Source: Actinoplanes sp. KI2 (GTDB lineage Bacteria > Actinomycetota > Actinomycetes > Mycobacteriales > Micromonosporaceae). Taken from it: 64,000 bases of DNA. The translations under genes and the position numbers were made by a program. The notes below the pieces were generated by a model. That model searched no databases. It saw nothing but the letters and a program-made list of their open reading frames with translations, and was not told the DNA's origin. Where the stretch lies: assembly GCF_025630775.1 (NCBI RefSeq), contig NZ_JAOSZE010000007.1, forward strand, positions 124,001 to 188,000. Direction: 5' to 3'. Of this stretch, positions 41,897-50,503 are shown in pieces; within the stretch, counting starts at the first letter, position 1, and each line of letters starts with the position of its first letter.

Positions 41897-43915
41897 TCAG
41901 CCCTTCACGGCGCCTGCCGTGAGCCCCTCGGTCAGGAAGCGCTGTCCGAAGGCGTACATGACCACCACGGGGATGCTGACGAGCAGCGAGGCCGCGGCGA
42001 GCTGCCCCTGCGGCACGACGTCCCCGGCGATCATCGACTGCATCCCCACCGGGAGCGTCTTGTACTCGTCCTTCGTGATGAACACGAAGGCGAAGAGGAA
42101 CTCGTTCCAGGCATTGGTCAGGGTGAACAGCGCGACCGCCAGCAGCCCAGGCTTGGCAAGCGGCAGCACCACTCGGCCGAACGCCTGGACGCGGGTGCAA
42201 CCGTCGACCAGTGCGGCCTCCTCCAGCTCGGCGGGGATCGACGCGAAGTATCCCGCCAGCAGCCAGGTGGCGAACGGGATCGTGAAGGTGGGGTACGTCA
42301 GCACCAGCGACCACATCGAGTCGGTGAGCCGCACCCCGATGAGCAGCTGGTAGAGCGGGATGAACAGCAGCGCACCCGGCATCACGTAGGTGAGCAGCAC
42401 CGTGACGGTGAAGCCCCGCGCCCCGCGGAACCGCAGCCGGGCCAGCGCGTAGCCGGCCAGGGCCGCGCAGATCAGGGCCACCGCGGTCGACGCCGCGGAC
42501 ACCAGCACGGTGTTGAGATACCAGCGGCCGAACGGCTGGTTGGTGACCAGGGCGCCGAACTGCTCCAAGGTCCACGGCGTCGGCCACAGGTCATGTTCGC
42601 GCGTGACGACCTGGCCCTCGGATTTGAAGGCCGTGACGGCGATCCAGTACAGCGGGCCCAGCACGAAGGCCAGCAACCCGGCCAGCGCGACAGCGGATCC
42701 CATGCCCGACACCAGGGACGAGGCGCGGCGACCACCCTGGGCCCGCAGCCCCGAGACCACCCGGCCGACTGCCGCCGCGATCAGCAGGATCACCCCGAGG
42801 ACCGCTGCCGCCTTCCAGAAGATCTGCGGTGACGCCCAGGCCAGCAGGCCGGCGACCGCCGCGGCGCCGGCCCAGGGCAGGGCCTTTCGGACCGGCCCGA
42901 TCCACGGCGCCGTCCGGGTCCGCCGGGGTGGCTTGGTTCCGGTGTCCTGGCGCAACATCCGGACCAGCACGAAGACCAGGCCTGCGATGATCGGCAGCAT
43001 GACGAGCGTGACCGCCGCCCCCGCGCCGTACTGCAGCTGCAGGATCGCCTTCGAGTAGGCGACGAGCACGTACGGCGCGGTCACGTTGCCCGGGCCGCCC
43101 TGGGTCAGCAACCAGATGAGGTCGAAGTTGTTGAACGTCCAGATCGACGAAAGGGTGACGGTCACGGTGATCACGTGGCGCAGTCCGGGCAGCGTCACGT
43201 GGACGAACCGCTGCCATGCCGAGGCGCCGTCGATGGTCGCCGCCTCGTACTGGTCCGCCGGGATGGCCTTCAGGCCGGCGAGGAAGCAGACGGTGAAGAA
43301 CGGCACGCCCTTCCACACGTTGACGAGGATGACGGACGGCATGGCCAGCGACGGGTCGGACAGCCAACCCGCGGGCCAGCTGTCGACCAGATGCGCGGTG
43401 GCCAGCAGCGGCCCGATCCCCGATTGGGTGAGCAGGGCGTTGACGCTGCCGAAGATCGGGTCGAGCAGGGAGCGCCAGCTGAACGCTGTCACCACCGTCG
43501 GCACCACCCACGGCATCAGGAGAAGGCCGGTCACCAGTGCCCGCCCGCGCCGCAGGCGGTGCAGCAGCAGGGCCGCGGCCAGCCCCAGCACCACCTTGAA
43601 CACCTCGGCGTACGCGGTGAAGACGAACGAGTTCACCACGCCCGTGCGGAACTGCTCGTCGCCGGCGAGGGCCAGGTAGTTGTCCAGGCCGACGAACACG
43701 TTGTCCTGCCCGTGCCGCTCGGTGGTGCTGGTGACGATTGACCGGACGATCGGCACCAGTACGAGCGCACCGACCAGCACGGCCGTCGGCGCCAGAAACA
43801 GTGCTGCCAGCCGCCAGTCACGACCCAGCCGCCGCTGGGCCGGCGTGAGGGAGCCGGGCCCCGGTGGCGAGGGAGCTCGCGTCACCGGGGCCGGCGCCGA
43901 ACGGACCGAGCTCAC
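41897..43915 (-). CDS. Fused MalF-MalG sugar ABC transporter permease
   Basis: A 672-aa protein containing two complete permeases in one chain. The first half (about 30-330) has six membrane segments and the EAA loop EAATIDGASAWQRFVHVTLPG. After a linker with extra helices (about 350-400) the second half (about 410-672) has the MalG-type EAA loop EEAALVDGCTRVQAFGRVVLP and ends EGLTAGAVKG, typical of MalG. These subunits are normally separate genes. The GTG overlaps the stop of the binding-protein gene (GTGA). No ATPase gene is present; actinomycetes often use one shared ATPase (MsiK type) for such importers. Confidence 0.9.
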   Translation of the reverse strand: MSSVRSAPAPVTRAPSPPGPGSLTPAQRRLGRDWRLAALFLAPTAVLVGALVLVPIVRSIVTSTTERHGQDNVFVGLDNYLALAGDEQFRTGVVNSFVFTAYAEVFKVVLGLAAALLLHRLRRGRALVTGLLLMPWVVPTVVTAFSWRSLLDPIFGSVNALLTQSGIGPLLATAHLVDSWPAGWLSDPSLAMPSVILVNVWKGVPFFTVCFLAGLKAIPADQYEAATIDGASAWQRFVHVTLPGLRHVITVTVTLSSIWTFNNFDLIWLLTQGGPGNVTAPYVLVAYSKAILQLQYGAGAAVTLVMLPIIAGLVFVLVRMLRQDTGTKPPRRTRTAPWIGPVRKALPWAGAAAVAGLLAWASPQIFWKAAAVLGVILLIAAAVGRVVSGLRAQGGRRASSLVSGMGSAVALAGLLAFVLGPLYWIAVTAFKSEGQVVTREHDLWPTPWTLEQFGALVTNQPFGRWYLNTVLVSAASTAVALICAALAGYALARLRFRGARGFTVTVLLTYVMPGALLFIPLYQLLIGVRLTDSMWSLVLTYPTFTIPFATWLLAGYFASIPAELEEAALVDGCTRVQAFGRVVLPLAKPGLLAVALFTLTNAWNEFLFAFVFITKDEYKTLPVGMQSMIAGDVVPQGQLAAASLLVSIPVVVMYAFGQRFLTEGLTAGAVKG

Positions 43916-45342
43916 TGCGGCAACCCCTGCTGGGTGAAGATCTGCACCATCTTCGCGTGGGCCGCCTTGACGGCCTGAGCGGCCGCCGTGCCCTGGACGA
44001 CCTGCTGCATCATGTCGGTGAGGACGTAGGCCGCGACCACGGCCTGCTGGCCGGCGCTGGCCTTCTGCGGGAAGGACAGGCCGTTCTTGGTGGACAGCGG
44101 CAACGACTGCTGGGACAGGTGACGCACCATCGGAAATGCCGGGTCGCCGCCGGTGAAGTACGGATCGGCGTCCCAGACCTTCTCCCAGGCGGGCATCACC
44201 AGGCCGGGCGCCTCCTTCGCCACCCCGACCAGCGCGGGCGCGCTGACCAGGTACTGCGCCAGGAGCTTGGCGAGCGAGGGGTTCTTGGCGCCCTTGAACA
44301 CGACGAAACCTTGCGACTGGCCGAGCAGCAGCGACTTGTCGGTCGCGGGGCCGATGCAGTCGGAGAAGACGTGCGTGTTGCCGTACACCGGATTCTTTTT
44401 GGTCTTGGAGTCCGCGTAGACGCTGAAGCTGTTGCGGGTGTAGCCGAGGATCCCGGCGAGCCAGTTCTCGTTGTTGCTGGTGTCGGTCCAGCTGGCCACG
44501 CCCGGCGGCAGCATCGGCTTGTACTTGGGGTTGGTGTAGATGTCGCCCAGGAAGGTCACCGCCTGCACCGTCTCGGGTGAGTCGAAGGTGACCTTCTTGC
44601 CGTCGTTGGTGGCGATCGCCCCGCCGTACGAGTTGATCAACGCCTCGATCATGCCGTTGCCGTCACCGGACCGGTTCACCGTCATGCCCCAGCCGAACCG
44701 GCGCTTGCCCGGATCGGAGATGGCCAGGCTGAGGTCGCGTATTTCCTCCCAGGTGTAGACGTCCTTGGGCGTGATGCCCTTCTCCTGCATCCAGTCCTTG
44801 CGCAGGAACGACCCGATCCCGATGAAGTGGTACGGGATCGCGAACCACTTGCCGTCGAAGACGCAGAAGTTCTTGGCCTCGGCGCAGGGCTCGCCGTACT
44901 TGGCCGTCAATGCCGTGACGACGTCGGTCACGTCCTCCAGGTCGCCGAGCGCGTGGAACTGCGCCACGAACCGCGAGTCGGTCATGAACGCCAGGTCGCG
45001 CGCCACGCCACCCTTGACCTCGGCGTCGATCTTGGCCACCACGTCGCCGGCGTCGGCCTGGACCAGGCTGTTCTCGATCTTCGTGCCGGTGGCGTCGGCG
45101 AATTTCTTGATCGATGCGTTGAGCTGTTCATTGGCCGCCGTCGAGTACAACTTCTGCGACAGCACCCCCATCGAGGAGCCCTTTGCCGACGACGCGGCGT
45201 CGACCAGTTCCTTCGGAACCTCTGCCTGCGCCTTGGGGGCCGTGTCGGAGGTGCCCCCGCACGCGGCCAGACCGGCCGCGCCGAGCACCCCGGCCCCCAT
45301 CCCCAAGAAGTCGCGCCGGGACCACAACGGGCGTTCGCTCAT
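43912..45342 (-). CDS. Carbohydrate ABC transporter substrate-binding lipoprotein
   Basis: A 476-aa solute-binding protein of family 1. The signal has a twin-arginine start (WSRRDFLGMGAGVLG) and a lipobox LAAC with Cys28, so it is exported folded and anchored by lipid. The mature part shows the two-lobe periplasmic-binding pattern (FADATGTKIENSLVQADAGDVVAKI, YGGAIATNDGKKV, FVVFKGAKNPSLAKLLAQYL). It precedes the fused permease, overlapping by 4 bp, and follows a promoter with an operator. Sugar or sugar-acid uptake is inferred from the neighbouring FAH-family dehydratase and aldehyde dehydrogenase. Confidence 0.9.
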   Translation of the reverse strand: MSERPLWSRRDFLGMGAGVLGAAGLAACGGTSDTAPKAQAEVPKELVDAASSAKGSSMGVLSQKLYSTAANEQLNASIKKFADATGTKIENSLVQADAGDVVAKIDAEVKGGVARDLAFMTDSRFVAQFHALGDLEDVTDVVTALTAKYGEPCAEAKNFCVFDGKWFAIPYHFIGIGSFLRKDWMQEKGITPKDVYTWEEIRDLSLAISDPGKRRFGWGMTVNRSGDGNGMIEALINSYGGAIATNDGKKVTFDSPETVQAVTFLGDIYTNPKYKPMLPPGVASWTDTSNNENWLAGILGYTRNSFSVYADSKTKKNPVYGNTHVFSDCIGPATDKSLLLGQSQGFVVFKGAKNPSLAKLLAQYLVSAPALVGVAKEAPGLVMPAWEKVWDADPYFTGGDPAFPMVRHLSQQSLPLSTKNGLSFPQKASAGQQAVVAAYVLTDMMQQVVQGTAAAQAVKAAHAKMVQIFTQQGLPQ

Positions 45343-45434
45343 AGCCGTTTGCCTCCTTCATCTCCCTCACCGCCGGGGCCCGGGCGTGACCCCCTCGAAC
45401 ACGCCCGGACCGCCGAGCCGCTCGGTGAAATATT

Positions 45435-45451
45435 CGAAACGAGAGATTTCG
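45435..45451. promoter_or_regulatory. Inverted repeat CGAAA-N7-TTTCG
   Basis: Five-base arms CGAAA/TTTCG with 7 bases between, within the ABC leader. It may be a weaker copy of the site at 45508-45523; evidence is slight. Confidence 0.35.
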
Positions 45452-45507
45452 CGTGTTCCGCGTGCCGGGGCAGTGCCGCGAGCGTGCTGCGTTCGGCAAC
45501 CGCCGTC

Positions 45508-45540
45508 GTTCGAGATATCGAACAGAGTTCGAAATACCGT
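45508..45540. promoter_or_regulatory. IclR-type operator pair of the ABC transporter operon
   Basis: GTTCGAGATATCGAAC (45508-45523) is an inverted repeat with 6-bp arms. GTTCGAAATACCGTAT begins 19 bp later at 45527. The 12-mer TTCGAAATACCG recurs with one change upstream of the IclR gene (46409-46420). Both elements lie downstream of the promoter at 45557-45586, where a bound repressor would block transcription. Confidence 0.7.
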
Positions 45541-45556
45541 ATGGTGTGTGGACGCG

Positions 45557-45586
45557 ACGGTAGAGGAATGCCGTGAGAGGTGTCAA
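45557..45586 (-). promoter_or_regulatory. Promoter of the binding-protein/permease operon
   Basis: On the minus strand TTGACA (45586-45581) and TACCGT (45562-45557) are 18 bp apart, a near-consensus vegetative promoter. Transcription would start near 45550, about 200 bases before the binding-protein gene, leaving a long leader. Confidence 0.7.
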
Positions 45587-45624
45587 TGTTTCGATGCGGT
45601 GTCCGGCCGCTGACGGCCGGCCGG

Positions 45625-46395
45625 CTACTGAGGCTGAGCCGAGTGCCCCATGCGGGCCGAAAGCGTGGCCGCGCCCTCGCGAACCAGCCTCGTCCACTCC
45701 ACCTGCGCCTGCGAGGTCCAGCGAATGATCGGCGCGGAGACGCTCATGGCGGCGATGGTCGCGCCGGAATGGTCTCGGATCGCCGCGGCAACACAGCGCA
45801 TGGCGCTGTCGGACTCACCGACGTCGACCGCGACGCCCTCGGCCCGTACGCCTTCGAGATGTACGCGCAAGGAGTCCGGGTCGGTGATGCTGTCCGGCGT
45901 CATGCCCGGCAGGGCGCCCTCCACCAGAACGGCGTCCAGGCTTGCCGGATCGAGGCTCGACAGCAGGATCTTGCCGACCGCCGTGCAGTGGGCCGGCAGC
46001 CGCAGCCCGACCCCGGAGACCATCCGGACGGGGTGCGTGCTGTCGACCTTGACGAGGTAGACGACGTCGGCGCCGTCGAGCACGGCCACATGGACCGCCT
46101 CGTCGCACGCGGCGGCCACGTCCCGCGCGACGCTCTGCGCCTCGCGGACCAGGTCGAGTCGACCGGCGAACGCCGCACCGAGCTGGAACAGCGGCATACC
46201 GAGCCGATACTGCACCGGCTGGCCTGGAACAGAGATCAGGTATGAGCGCGCCACAAGCGTCACCAGCAGCTCGTGGACGGTCGTGCGGGGTAGGTCCAGC
46301 CGGTCCGCCACCTCTCGCGCCGACAGCTGCGGGCGGTCCAGAAATAGTTCGAGAATGTCAAGCGCGCGGATGACCGCCGGTACCACACGGGGCAT
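45625..46395 (-). CDS. IclR-family transcriptional regulator
   Basis: A 256-aa IclR protein. The winged helix is at about 5-65 (IRALDILELFLDRPQLSAREVADRLDLPRTTVH, marked by RTTVHELL). The effector domain (about 75-250) includes LPAHCTAVGKILLSS and VDVGESDSAMRCVAAAIRD. It is divergent from the FAH/ALDH pair and lies upstream of, and in line with, the ABC transporter operon. The operators on both sides share the motif TTCGAAATRCCG. This placement supports control of both uptake and catabolism by a sugar-acid ligand. Confidence 0.9.
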   Translation of the reverse strand: MPRVVPAVIRALDILELFLDRPQLSAREVADRLDLPRTTVHELLVTLVARSYLISVPGQPVQYRLGMPLFQLGAAFAGRLDLVREAQSVARDVAAACDEAVHVAVLDGADVVYLVKVDSTHPVRMVSGVGLRLPAHCTAVGKILLSSLDPASLDAVLVEGALPGMTPDSITDPDSLRVHLEGVRAEGVAVDVGESDSAMRCVAAAIRDHSGATIAAMSVSAPIIRWTSQAQVEWTRLVREGAATLSARMGHSAQPQ

Positions 46396-46408
46396 GTCGA
46401 TGAGTCCC

Positions 46409-46420
46409 TTCGAAATGCCG
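46409..46420. promoter_or_regulatory. Operator-like motif upstream of iclR
   Basis: TTCGAAATGCCG matches TTCGAAATACCG (45528-45539) in 11 of 12 bases. It lies 14 bp before the IclR start and inside the 125-bp divergent gap, suggesting autoregulation and control of the FAH/ALDH genes. Confidence 0.55.
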
Positions 46421-46520
46421 GGCCCGTGTCAGCGATCTCCACGGAACAGCACCTGAACAGGGTAGCGGCGGACTCGACGCATCGGAAACAGCCACAGTTC
46501 CACAGACACAGGATGGTCAA

Positions 46521-47390
46521 ATGACGATCTCCCTTCACCGCCTGCGGGCCGGCAGCGCGTCACGCTGGGCGGTGTGCCAGGACGGCGAATGGGGCGAGCT
46601 CGACGGCACTCTCGCCGACCTGCTTGCCCTACCGCTCGGCCAGGCCCGGGCCGTGATCGAGGCGGCTGCCCGCGAGGCCGGCGCCGGCCTGCCCGGCGAG
46701 GACCGGCTTCCACCCGTTGACCAGCAGGAGGTGTGGGCGGCCGGGGTGACGTACCTGCGCAGCCGCGACGGACGAAAGGAGGAATCCGGGCACGGTCCCC
46801 TCTACGACCATGTCTACGACAGCGACCGCCCCGAGATCTTCTTCAAGTCCAGCCCGTGGCGGGTTGTCGGCGACCACGACGCCGTCGGCATCCGCGCCGA
46901 CTCCGGCTGGGACGTACCCGAGGCCGAGGTCGGCCTGGTGCTCAACGCGGCCGGGCAGGTGTTCGGCTACACCCTGGCCAACGACATGAGCAGCCGATCG
47001 ATCGAGGGGGAGAATCCGCTCTACCTTCCGCAGGCGAAGATCTACGACCGCTCCTGCGCGGTGGGGCCGGCGATCGTGCCGAGCTGGGCGGTCGACCCGG
47101 GTCCGTTCCCGATCGGGCTGCGGGTGCTGCGTGACGGCCGCGCGGCCTACGCCGGAACGACCTCGACGTCGGCGATGGCCCGCAGCTTCGAGGACCTGGC
47201 CGGATGGCTGTTCCGAGCGCTGAGCTTCCCGGCCGGTGTGGTGCTGCTGACCGGCACCGGCATCGTGCCGGACGCCGATTTCACCGTGCGACCCGGTGAC
47301 ACGATCGAGATAACGTCCGCGGCACTCGGAACGCTGACCAACCCCGTCATAGCGATCGGCGATGCCACCGGTGGAAAGGAACAACAATGA
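46521..47390 (+). CDS. FAH-superfamily 2-keto-3-deoxy-pentonate dehydratase-like enzyme
   Basis: A 289-aa fumarylacetoacetase-fold protein. The segment RPEIFFKSSPWRVVG is followed by metal ligands Glu134 and Glu136 (VPEAEVGLV) and Asp155 (ANDMSSRSIEGENP). The whole string from RPEIFFK to LYLPQAKIYD is typical of the enzymes that dehydrate 2-keto-3-deoxy-xylonate or -arabinonate to 2-oxoglutarate semialdehyde. The next gene encodes the dehydrogenase for that product and starts within its stop codon (ATGA). This makes the last two steps of the oxidative, non-phosphorylated pentose route. AGGA is the only weak ribosome site. Which pentose is used is not visible. Confidence 0.85.
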   Translation: MTISLHRLRAGSASRWAVCQDGEWGELDGTLADLLALPLGQARAVIEAAAREAGAGLPGEDRLPPVDQQEVWAAGVTYLRSRDGRKEESGHGPLYDHVYDSDRPEIFFKSSPWRVVGDHDAVGIRADSGWDVPEAEVGLVLNAAGQVFGYTLANDMSSRSIEGENPLYLPQAKIYDRSCAVGPAIVPSWAVDPGPFPIGLRVLRDGRAAYAGTTSTSAMARSFEDLAGWLFRALSFPAGVVLLTGTGIVPDADFTVRPGDTIEITSAALGTLTNPVIAIGDATGGKEQQ

Positions 47391-48757
47391 CAACGATCGA
47401 GAGCCGCTCCCCGCAGGCGCCGTCGGACCTCGTCGTACGCGTTCCCGACACGTCGCCGCAGACGGTGGCCGCAGCGGCCGACGTCGCCCGCGCCGCGGCC
47501 GTCGATTGGGCCCGTGGGCCGGCGCACGCGCGGGCAGCCGCTCTGCATGCCTGCGCCGAGGCCGTTGCGGCGGCGACCGGCGAACTGACCGACCTGGTGG
47601 TCCGCGAGGTCGGCAAGCCGTTCGGCGAGGCGGGCGCCGAGATCGGCCGCGGGGTGGCGATCCTGCGCTACTTCGCGCAGCAGGCCCTGCATCCCGAGGG
47701 GGAGGTTTACCCGCCGGCGGACGGCGTGTCGCTGTTGCACACCCGGCGTCGCCCGCATGGGGTGGTCGGACTGATCACTCCGTGGAACTTCCCGGTGGCG
47801 ATACCGCTCTGGAAAGCTGCGCCGGCCCTCGCCTTCGGCAACGCCGTCCTGCTCAAGCCCGCACCGCAGTCGTCCGCGGTGGCGTTGCGGCTGGCCGAAC
47901 TGTTCGACGCAGCGCTGGCGCACGGTGTGCTGACGGTTCTGACCGGCCTCGGCGGAACCGGCGAGGCGATCGTCGATGCGGCCGACGCCGTCTCGTTCAC
48001 GGGCTCGGTGACGGCCGGGCAGGCCGTTGCCCGACGGGCCGTTGCGCGGAACATCCCGGTGCAATGCGAGATGGGCGGCCAGAACGCCGCCATCGTGCTA
48101 CCCGACGCCGACCAGGACGCGGCCGCGACGGCGATCGCCGCCGCGGCGATGGGCTATGCCGGGCAGAAGTGCACCGCGACCAGCCGGGTGATCGTGGTCG
48201 GCGATCCCGCGCCGTTCGCCGAGCGGCTGGCCGCGGCCGTAGCGGCGCTCCCGGTGGGTGATCCGGCGGATCCGGCGACGGTGGTCGGTCCGTTGATCGA
48301 GTCGCGGCCGCGCGAGGCGATCCGGGCGGCGGTACGGCGCGCCGGCTCGGGCGGCGCCCGGGTGCTGACCGGTGCCCGGCAGCCCGACGGCGATGGGTGG
48401 TTCCAATCGCCGACGGTGCTGGCGGACGTGCCGCCCGGCGACGACCTGCGGACCGAGGAGTACTTCGGTCCGGTGTGCGTGGTGCTGCCCGCGGAGTCCG
48501 CCGACGCCGCGGCGCGGGTGGCCAACGAGGTGCGACACGGTTTGGTCGCGGGCGTGTACACGCAGAACCTCGGGGTGGCGCTGACCCTGGCGAACCGGTT
48601 GGACGTGGGCATGGTGAAGGTCAACGCCCCGACCACCGGCGTCGACTTCCATGCCCCGTTCGGCGGTGCGAAGGAGTCCAGCTACGGCCCGCGCGAGCAG
48701 GGCACCGCGGCCCGCGACTTCTACACGCGGACCGTCACGGTCACGCTCACGCCGTAG
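47387..48757 (+). CDS. Aldehyde dehydrogenase, probable 2-oxoglutarate semialdehyde dehydrogenase
   Basis: A 456-aa ALDH. Catalytic residues are Asn134 (TPWNFP), Glu228 (CEMGGQN) and Cys262 (GQKCTATSR); the NAD-binding turn is FTGSVTAGQ. SYGPREQGTAARDFYT near the end is typical for the 2,5-dioxovalerate branch. It would oxidise 2-oxoglutarate semialdehyde to 2-oxoglutarate, feeding the citric acid cycle. It is translationally coupled to the dehydratase gene. The first steps of the pathway (sugar dehydrogenase, lactonase, pentonate dehydratase) are not in the window. Confidence 0.87.
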   Translation: MTTIESRSPQAPSDLVVRVPDTSPQTVAAAADVARAAAVDWARGPAHARAAALHACAEAVAAATGELTDLVVREVGKPFGEAGAEIGRGVAILRYFAQQALHPEGEVYPPADGVSLLHTRRRPHGVVGLITPWNFPVAIPLWKAAPALAFGNAVLLKPAPQSSAVALRLAELFDAALAHGVLTVLTGLGGTGEAIVDAADAVSFTGSVTAGQAVARRAVARNIPVQCEMGGQNAAIVLPDADQDAAATAIAAAAMGYAGQKCTATSRVIVVGDPAPFAERLAAAVAALPVGDPADPATVVGPLIESRPREAIRAAVRRAGSGGARVLTGARQPDGDGWFQSPTVLADVPPGDDLRTEEYFGPVCVVLPAESADAAARVANEVRHGLVAGVYTQNLGVALTLANRLDVGMVKVNAPTTGVDFHAPFGGAKESSYGPREQGTAARDFYTRTVTVTLTP

Positions 48758-48801
48758 GACGCCACCGCCGTATGCGACGCAAGCCGGTACAGTCGGGCGC
48801 C

Positions 48802-50457
48802 GTGACGACTGCGTTGCGCCCGGGGGATCCGCGTCGGCTGGGCGCGTATTCTCTGCTCGGCCGGCTCGGCGAGGGTGGGATGGGCACCGTCTTTCTCGGC
48901 CGTAGCGATGCGGGCCGGATCGTTGCGGTCAAGGTGATCCGGCCCGAGTTCGCGGCTGAGGACGAGTTCCGGGCGCGCTTTCGGAGCGAGGTCGATCGGG
49001 CTCGGCAGGTGCCGCCGTTCTGCACCGCCGAGGTCCTCGACGCCGATCCGGACCACGCCACGCCGTACCTGGTAGTGGAGTACGTCGACGGGCCGAGCCT
49101 GGCCGAGGTGGTCGCCGAGCAGGGGCCGCTGCCGGGGACCAACCTGCACGGCGTGGCGGTCGGGGTCGCCACCGCCCTGACGGCGATCCACGGTGCCGGG
49201 GTCGTTCACCGCGACCTGAAACCGAGCAATGTGTTGTTCTCGCTCGGGACGCCCAAGGTCATCGACTTCGGTATCGCCCGTGCGCTGGAGTCGACCACCC
49301 GGCACACCAGCGCCAGCCAGATGGTGGGTTCGATCGCGTACATGGCGCCGGAGCGGTTCGACACCGACATCAGCCCGGTGGTCGGTCCGGCGGCCGACGT
49401 GTTCGCCTGGGGCGCCGTCGTCGGGTACGCCGGGAACGGACGTACGCCGTTCGCGGCCGGCTCGCCCACCGCGACGGCCGCCCGGATACTCACTCAGCCG
49501 CCCGTTCTGGGTGCACTCACCGGTCCTCTGCGCGACCTGGTCGCCCATGCGCTGGCGAAGGAGCCGGACGACCGGCCGACCGCACACGAGCTCCTCGACG
49601 CCCTGCTGTCCGGCGAATCCCGGGACAACGCCGGGTTCGTCGCCGACCTGGGACATCGACCGAAGCCGCATCGTTCCGCCGGGGCTACCACCGGTCCGGA
49701 GCGCGAGGACGGTGGTCCGGGTGCCGGGCCGGCCCGTCGCCCGCGCCGCCGGCTCTGGGTGGCGGCCGCGCTCGTGCTGGCGCTGGCGGCCACGGCGGTG
49801 GCCCTGGTCCTGGCGCCGAGACGATCGGCAACCCGCACCGCGACCCAAGCCTCGGCGGCTCCGCCGGCGGCTGCTGGGCCCGAGTGGAGCCGGGCGATCG
49901 TCGATCGCCTGGACCGGCCCGGCCTCTGGCGTGCCAGGGCCGGCGATCCCGACGGGGCCTGCTCCTTCGAGTCGCAGCTCGTGATCACGACGCGGAAGAG
50001 CATCGACTACTGGTGCCAGGGCCCGGACGACGAGTTCTCCGGCGACCAGCTCATCACGGTCGACGCCACGGTGATCACCCCGAACGCCTGCGGGGTCATC
50101 TTCTTTCGCGATCACGGGACGCGGGGCTACGAGCTGTCCCTCTGCTCGCAGGAGGTCCGGCTCGAACGATACGACGACGCCGAGGGCGAGACGCTCATCC
50201 GGCGGACGCGAGACGACGCGTTCGCGCCGGGCCGGCGGCGGGCCGTCACGGTCGCCGTCGTCAACGACGACGTGACCACCACAGTGGACGGTCGGACGGT
50301 GCTCGACGCGAGGCTCACCGACCGCTCGCTGGCCGCCGGGCATGTCGTGCTCGGGGCCACCAACAACACGTACACCGGTGAATCCAAGGCCGCGTTTGCC
50401 AACATCGCGATCCGCGAGGCGAAGCGCGAGCCGCCCACCTCCGTACAGCCGAGCTAG
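48802..50457 (+). CDS. Membrane Ser/Thr protein kinase with extracellular sensor domain
   Basis: A 551-aa PknB-type kinase. The glycine loop GRLGEGGMGTVFLG (20-33), Lys44, catalytic VVHRDLKPSNVLF with Asp138, DFG 155-157 and MAPERF are intact, so it should be active. A Pro/Gly linker leads to a transmembrane helix (about 318-338). The external part of about 210 residues has a beta-sandwich look (FFRDHGTRGYELSLCSQEVRLERYDD) like lectin/LamG or glycoside-binding folds rather than PASTA. The GTG at 48802 is preferred: TACAGT lies 8 bases before it, giving a leaderless message. It is followed at once by a bidirectional terminator. Confidence 0.9.
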   Translation: MTTALRPGDPRRLGAYSLLGRLGEGGMGTVFLGRSDAGRIVAVKVIRPEFAAEDEFRARFRSEVDRARQVPPFCTAEVLDADPDHATPYLVVEYVDGPSLAEVVAEQGPLPGTNLHGVAVGVATALTAIHGAGVVHRDLKPSNVLFSLGTPKVIDFGIARALESTTRHTSASQMVGSIAYMAPERFDTDISPVVGPAADVFAWGAVVGYAGNGRTPFAAGSPTATAARILTQPPVLGALTGPLRDLVAHALAKEPDDRPTAHELLDALLSGESRDNAGFVADLGHRPKPHRSAGATTGPEREDGGPGAGPARRPRRRLWVAAALVLALAATAVALVLAPRRSATRTATQASAAPPAAAGPEWSRAIVDRLDRPGLWRARAGDPDGACSFESQLVITTRKSIDYWCQGPDDEFSGDQLITVDATVITPNACGVIFFRDHGTRGYELSLCSQEVRLERYDDAEGETLIRRTRDDAFAPGRRRAVTVAVVNDDVTTTVDGRTVLDARLTDRSLAAGHVVLGATNNTYTGESKAAFANIAIREAKREPPTSVQPS

Positions 50458-50467
50458 ACCGGGAAAC

Positions 50468-50497
50468 GGCGCCGGCGGCGGGCCCGCCGCCGGCGCC
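50468..50497. terminator. Bidirectional terminator between kinase and GH26 genes
   Basis: A perfect 30-bp palindrome with 15-bp arms (GGCGCCGGCGGCGGG and complement) and no loop bases. It fills the 46-bp gap between two convergent genes and can work in both directions. Confidence 0.9.
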
Positions 50498-50503
50498 GGT
50501 CCG

